DNA from: Ruminococcaceae bacterium UBA1213
GTDB lineage: Bacteria; Bacillota; Clostridia; Oscillospirales; Acutalibacteraceae
DNA length: 9,142 nt
Direction of reading: 5' to 3'
Assembly (NCBI GenBank): GCA_002309275.1
Contig: DBXL01000236.1
Coordinates: 207-9,348 of the forward strand
Part shown: one piece after another, positions 7,128 to 9,142 of the stretch
Numbering within the stretch: position 1 is the first letter of the stretch
Layout of the letters: every line of letters begins with the position of its first letter
Notes under the pieces: model-generated
Database searches by the model: none
Seen by the model: only the letters and a program-made list of their open reading frames with translations
What the model was told of the DNA's origin: nothing
Program-made: the position numbers and the translations under genes

Positions 7128-7953
7128 AATTTAACAGATCATACAATTTCAGCATAGGATCAGATGAATCTGTAAGCTTTACCGCTGTATAGGGAACAAG
7201 CTGTTTATTGAGCTGCAAAATTCCTTCATTTTCAAGCTGTTCAAGTGCAAACAGCATTTCTTCATCGTCAAAACCTAATATTTTGTTCCATTTCAGTTCA
7301 TTACTGATTTGATCGAAAGTGATTTCCTGTGCATTTGGAAAATGTTTTTCCCATGAAGTCAACAATAAATATGCGTAAACATAAAGCATATTGTCCCTGT
7401 AATAGGAACTGTTTATTTTCAGACCTTCAGAAAAATCCAATAAATTCAATACAGACAAAAAGCCATCAGAATATGTATTTTTCAATGGGCTGATATCAAC
7501 ATTCAGATCAAAATATTCGTTGTATTTCTTTTTCAAAGTTTCATCACTGATCGTTTCGTCAAGCATGAGCGGAAGATGAGTATATATAAATGACCAGATA
7601 TATGCACCATAATGTGGTTCACAAATGTGATAATGGCATATCAGTTTGGAAATATCTTCAAAAAGATATTTGTCATTATCGTAGACAATTCTGCCTAACG
7701 AAGTAACATTCAGTGAATATATACCCTTGTTCAACCGGTATTTTATCAATCCCATATAATACGCATAAAGTATATGCGGAATGACTTTTCCGCTTGTTTT
7801 TCCTGTGGGGATTCCCGTAACGGCACTGATATCCTCTTTTGTTCCGGAATATCCATTCACCGCAAGTTCAAGTATCTTTGCAAGGTATGAATCCTGCGGT
7901 GAAAATGTCTTGTGAAAATTTACCGAATCATAAGAATATTTCAATTCACTCAT
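7126..7953 (-). CDS. DUF4007-like winged-helix protein, defence-operon partner
   Basis: The 275-residue protein starts near FHKTFSPQDSYLAKILELA (13-31), comparable to the FSGHETFPFRYGWLKKG opening of DUF4007 proteins. It continues with a helix-turn-helix-like stretch (DISAVTGIPTGKTSGKV, 41-57) and a helix ending YYMGLI (65-70), then a beta wing (KGIYSLNVTSLGRIVY). The middle (100-205) is alpha-helical and rich in Tyr and Trp; 212-247 looks like a second winged-helix (FDQISNELKWNKILGF, then LEQLENEGILQL). DUF4007 proteins occur beside DNA phosphorothioation and other defence genes and have no established activity; I read this one as a DNA- or partner-binding adaptor (inference). The family match is divergent. 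ATG 7953-7951 has a strong AGGAGAGG 7 nt upstream and overlaps the end of the HerA-like gene by 8 bp. No transmembrane segment or catalytic motif is seen. Confidence 0.7.
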   Translation of the reverse strand: MSELKYSYDSVNFHKTFSPQDSYLAKILELAVNGYSGTKEDISAVTGIPTGKTSGKVIPHILYAYYMGLIKYRLNKGIYSLNVTSLGRIVYDNDKYLFEDISKLICHYHICEPHYGAYIWSFIYTHLPLMLDETISDETLKKKYNEYFDLNVDISPLKNTYSDGFLSVLNLLDFSEGLKINSSYYRDNMLYVYAYLLLTSWEKHFPNAQEITFDQISNELKWNKILGFDDEEMLFALEQLENEGILQLNKQLVPYTAVKLTDSSDPMLKLYDLLN

Positions 7954-9142
7954 TTTTTATCCTCTCCTGTAAACTCGGTACTTTGATTATTTTTGGGGTA
8001 TATTTGATCATGCCGCTGTGTTTGGACATCATGCCGCAAGTTACACATTCGCCTTTTCTGAGTTTTTTCAGCTTTTCAGACCATTCTTTTCTTCCCTGAG
8101 CAGTGATATCTATGCTTTTGGCTACTATCTCCACTCCATCATCGGGAGGACAAAAATAGAGTTTTTGTACAGATTGCTGTAATCTCTGTATTTCATCGTC
8201 GGAAAGCTGAGGTTTCATAAACTGAGTAGCGTACCAGCCTGATATTCCGAATTTTCTTCCCTCTGTGAGAATTTTCGCACTCGGAGATTTTTCTTTATGG
8301 CTCAGATTCTGTGCCTCGTCCATGACCAATATAAACGGCTTACTTTCATCTCCTGTTTTAACACAGAAATTCCATATATCCCAAAGCAGTATTTCTGTCA
8401 GTAAAACTTGTATATCTCTGTTGTAACCGTCAAACTGTATAACATAAACTATCCCTTCGGAATTGTCACGAATCTGTTCCCATGAAAAATCCTCGCCCTG
8501 CACAAACGGTTCCAAGTCAATGAACGGCAATATTTTGCTTATTACAGTATCTGCCCGTATTTCTTCAAGCTCATCGGCAACATTTCGGAAATTCATATTT
8601 TCTCCGTATTTTTTAAGACAGGTTCTGACTGCCTGATAAATACTGCTTGTTTGCTGAGGACCAAAGCCGTAAACATTTTTGAAAATCTCTGCTACTCTGT
8701 TGGCGACACTTTCATCTTTTTCGGGATAATATTTTCCTGCTGCCTTTATCATGCCTTTTTTGAAAGGATTGACAGGTATGCCTTCGACATAAACAACTCT
8801 CTGCCTTATTCTTTCGCCTAAACAGTCAAGGAATACTTTGTCAAGTTTATCCTCCGTAAAACCGCCTGTATAGTCAAACACAACAGAGGATACTCCCTGT
8901 AATGCAGAACTCATCAGCAAACCTTGCAGGCAATATGTTTTGCCGCTTCCCGAATTACCGTTGACCAATAAATGTCTGTTGTTAAGACTGCGGCTGCCGA
9001 ATTCCCAATATATTTTTTCCTGTGTTTTCATATCCGTTCCAAGAAGTATTCTTATATTAGAAATATCTCTTTTCATTTCGTTATTCACGACTTGTTCACC
9101 TGTTTCGTTTTCTTGTATTACCTTATCAGATGAAGTATCATC
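7946..9142 (-). CDS. HerA/FtsK-like ATPase domain of a DptH-type protein (C-terminal part)
   Basis: The frame is open from the stop (TGA 7948-7946) to the window edge, so this is the 3' end of a longer gene. Counting from the internal GTG at 9088-9086, residues 13-30 (RILLGTDMKTQEKIYWEF) lead into Walker A GNSGSGKT (44-51), then FDYTGGF (71-77), Walker B ILVMDEAQ (253-260) and an arginine-finger-like EGRKFGISGWYATQ (276-289). This matches the C-terminal HerA-type motor of DptH (DndH), a component of phosphorothioation-dependent restriction; such proteins are about 1700 residues, with this domain last. The 18 codons upstream of GTG 9088 encode an acidic, Ser/Thr/Glu-rich linker, as expected between domains. 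GTG 9088 lacks a convincing ribosome site, so I treat it as internal. HerA-type motors are hexameric DNA translocases. The gene overlaps the next by 8 bp. A stand-alone HerA protein starting just beyond the edge cannot be excluded. Confidence 0.8.
   Translation of the reverse strand, partial: DDTSSDKVIQENETGEQVVNNEMKRDISNIRILLGTDMKTQEKIYWEFGSRSLNNRHLLVNGNSGSGKTYCLQGLLMSSALQGVSSVVFDYTGGFTEDKLDKVFLDCLGERIRQRVVYVEGIPVNPFKKGMIKAAGKYYPEKDESVANRVAEIFKNVYGFGPQQTSSIYQAVRTCLKKYGENMNFRNVADELEEIRADTVISKILPFIDLEPFVQGEDFSWEQIRDNSEGIVYVIQFDGYNRDIQVLLTEILLWDIWNFCVKTGDESKPFILVMDEAQNLSHKEKSPSAKILTEGRKFGISGWYATQFMKPQLSDDEIQRLQQSVQKLYFCPPDDGVEIVAKSIDITAQGRKEWSEKLKKLRKGECVTCGMMSKHSGMIKYTPKIIKVPSLQERIKNE
7961..7968 (-). 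promoter_or_regulatory. Strong ribosome binding site of the DUF4007-like gene
   Basis: AGGAGAGG lies 7 nt before ATG 7953, inside the last codons of the HerA-like gene. This fixes the start and couples the two genes. Confidence 0.7.

Noticed and set aside
7797..7815. GIPTGKTS in the DUF4007-like protein as a P-loop
   Set aside because: Only three residues separate the glycines (the Walker A motif needs four), there is no hydrophobic strand before it and no Walker B. The segment fits a helix-turn-helix better.
1..9142. CRISPR array, tRNA, rRNA or riboswitch
   Set aside because: No regularly spaced repeats were seen, and no cloverleaf-like or conserved aptamer sequence was noticed. Only two copies of one 24-bp repeat exist.

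Overview
The window is AT-rich, and every convincing gene lies on the minus strand, so transcription runs from position 9142 towards position 1. The gene style (AT-rich codons, strong AGGAGG-type ribosome sites, a Gram-positive-type lipoprotein, a secreted Big_2-like/YARHG protein, an IS982-type transposase) suggests a low-GC Firmicute, perhaps a gut Ruminococcus/Oscillospiraceae relative. This placement is inference from protein style; there is no marker gene.

Layout in the direction of transcription. (1) 9142-2868: three tightly coupled genes that look like part of an anti-phage or DNA-modification-linked defence operon. They are the C-terminal HerA/FtsK-like ATPase part of a DptH-type protein (cut by the window edge), a 275-residue divergent DUF4007-like winged-helix protein (8-bp overlap), and a 1416-residue BrxC/PglY-type P-loop ATPase (7-nt gap). 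A hairpin plus T-run at 2742-2710 ends this unit. (2) 2658-458: two exported proteins, a lipoprotein and a secreted Big_2-like/YARHG protein, with their own terminator at 430-390. Both carry a D-x-(D/N)-x-DG-x-x-E loop. (3) 338-1: one end and the 5' part of an IS982-family insertion sequence, cut by the left edge. A 24-bp near-identical direct repeat occurs at the IS end (315-338) and again at 2762-2785, so the exported-protein pair is bracketed by two like-oriented IS-end sequences.

Working model (inference): the DptH-like and BrxC-like ATPases plus the DUF4007-like protein form a multi-ATPase machine combining a phosphorothioation-restriction (Dnd/Dpt) type motor with a BREX/Pgl type ATPase. 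No nuclease, methyltransferase or sulphur-transfer enzyme is visible here, so any such partner must lie upstream of 9142. The exported pair may be a separate cargo placed behind the operon, possibly by the IS.

No RNA gene, CRISPR array or tRNA was seen. No gene-free stretch exceeds 300 bases; the longest are 236-457 and 2659-2867, and their contents are listed.
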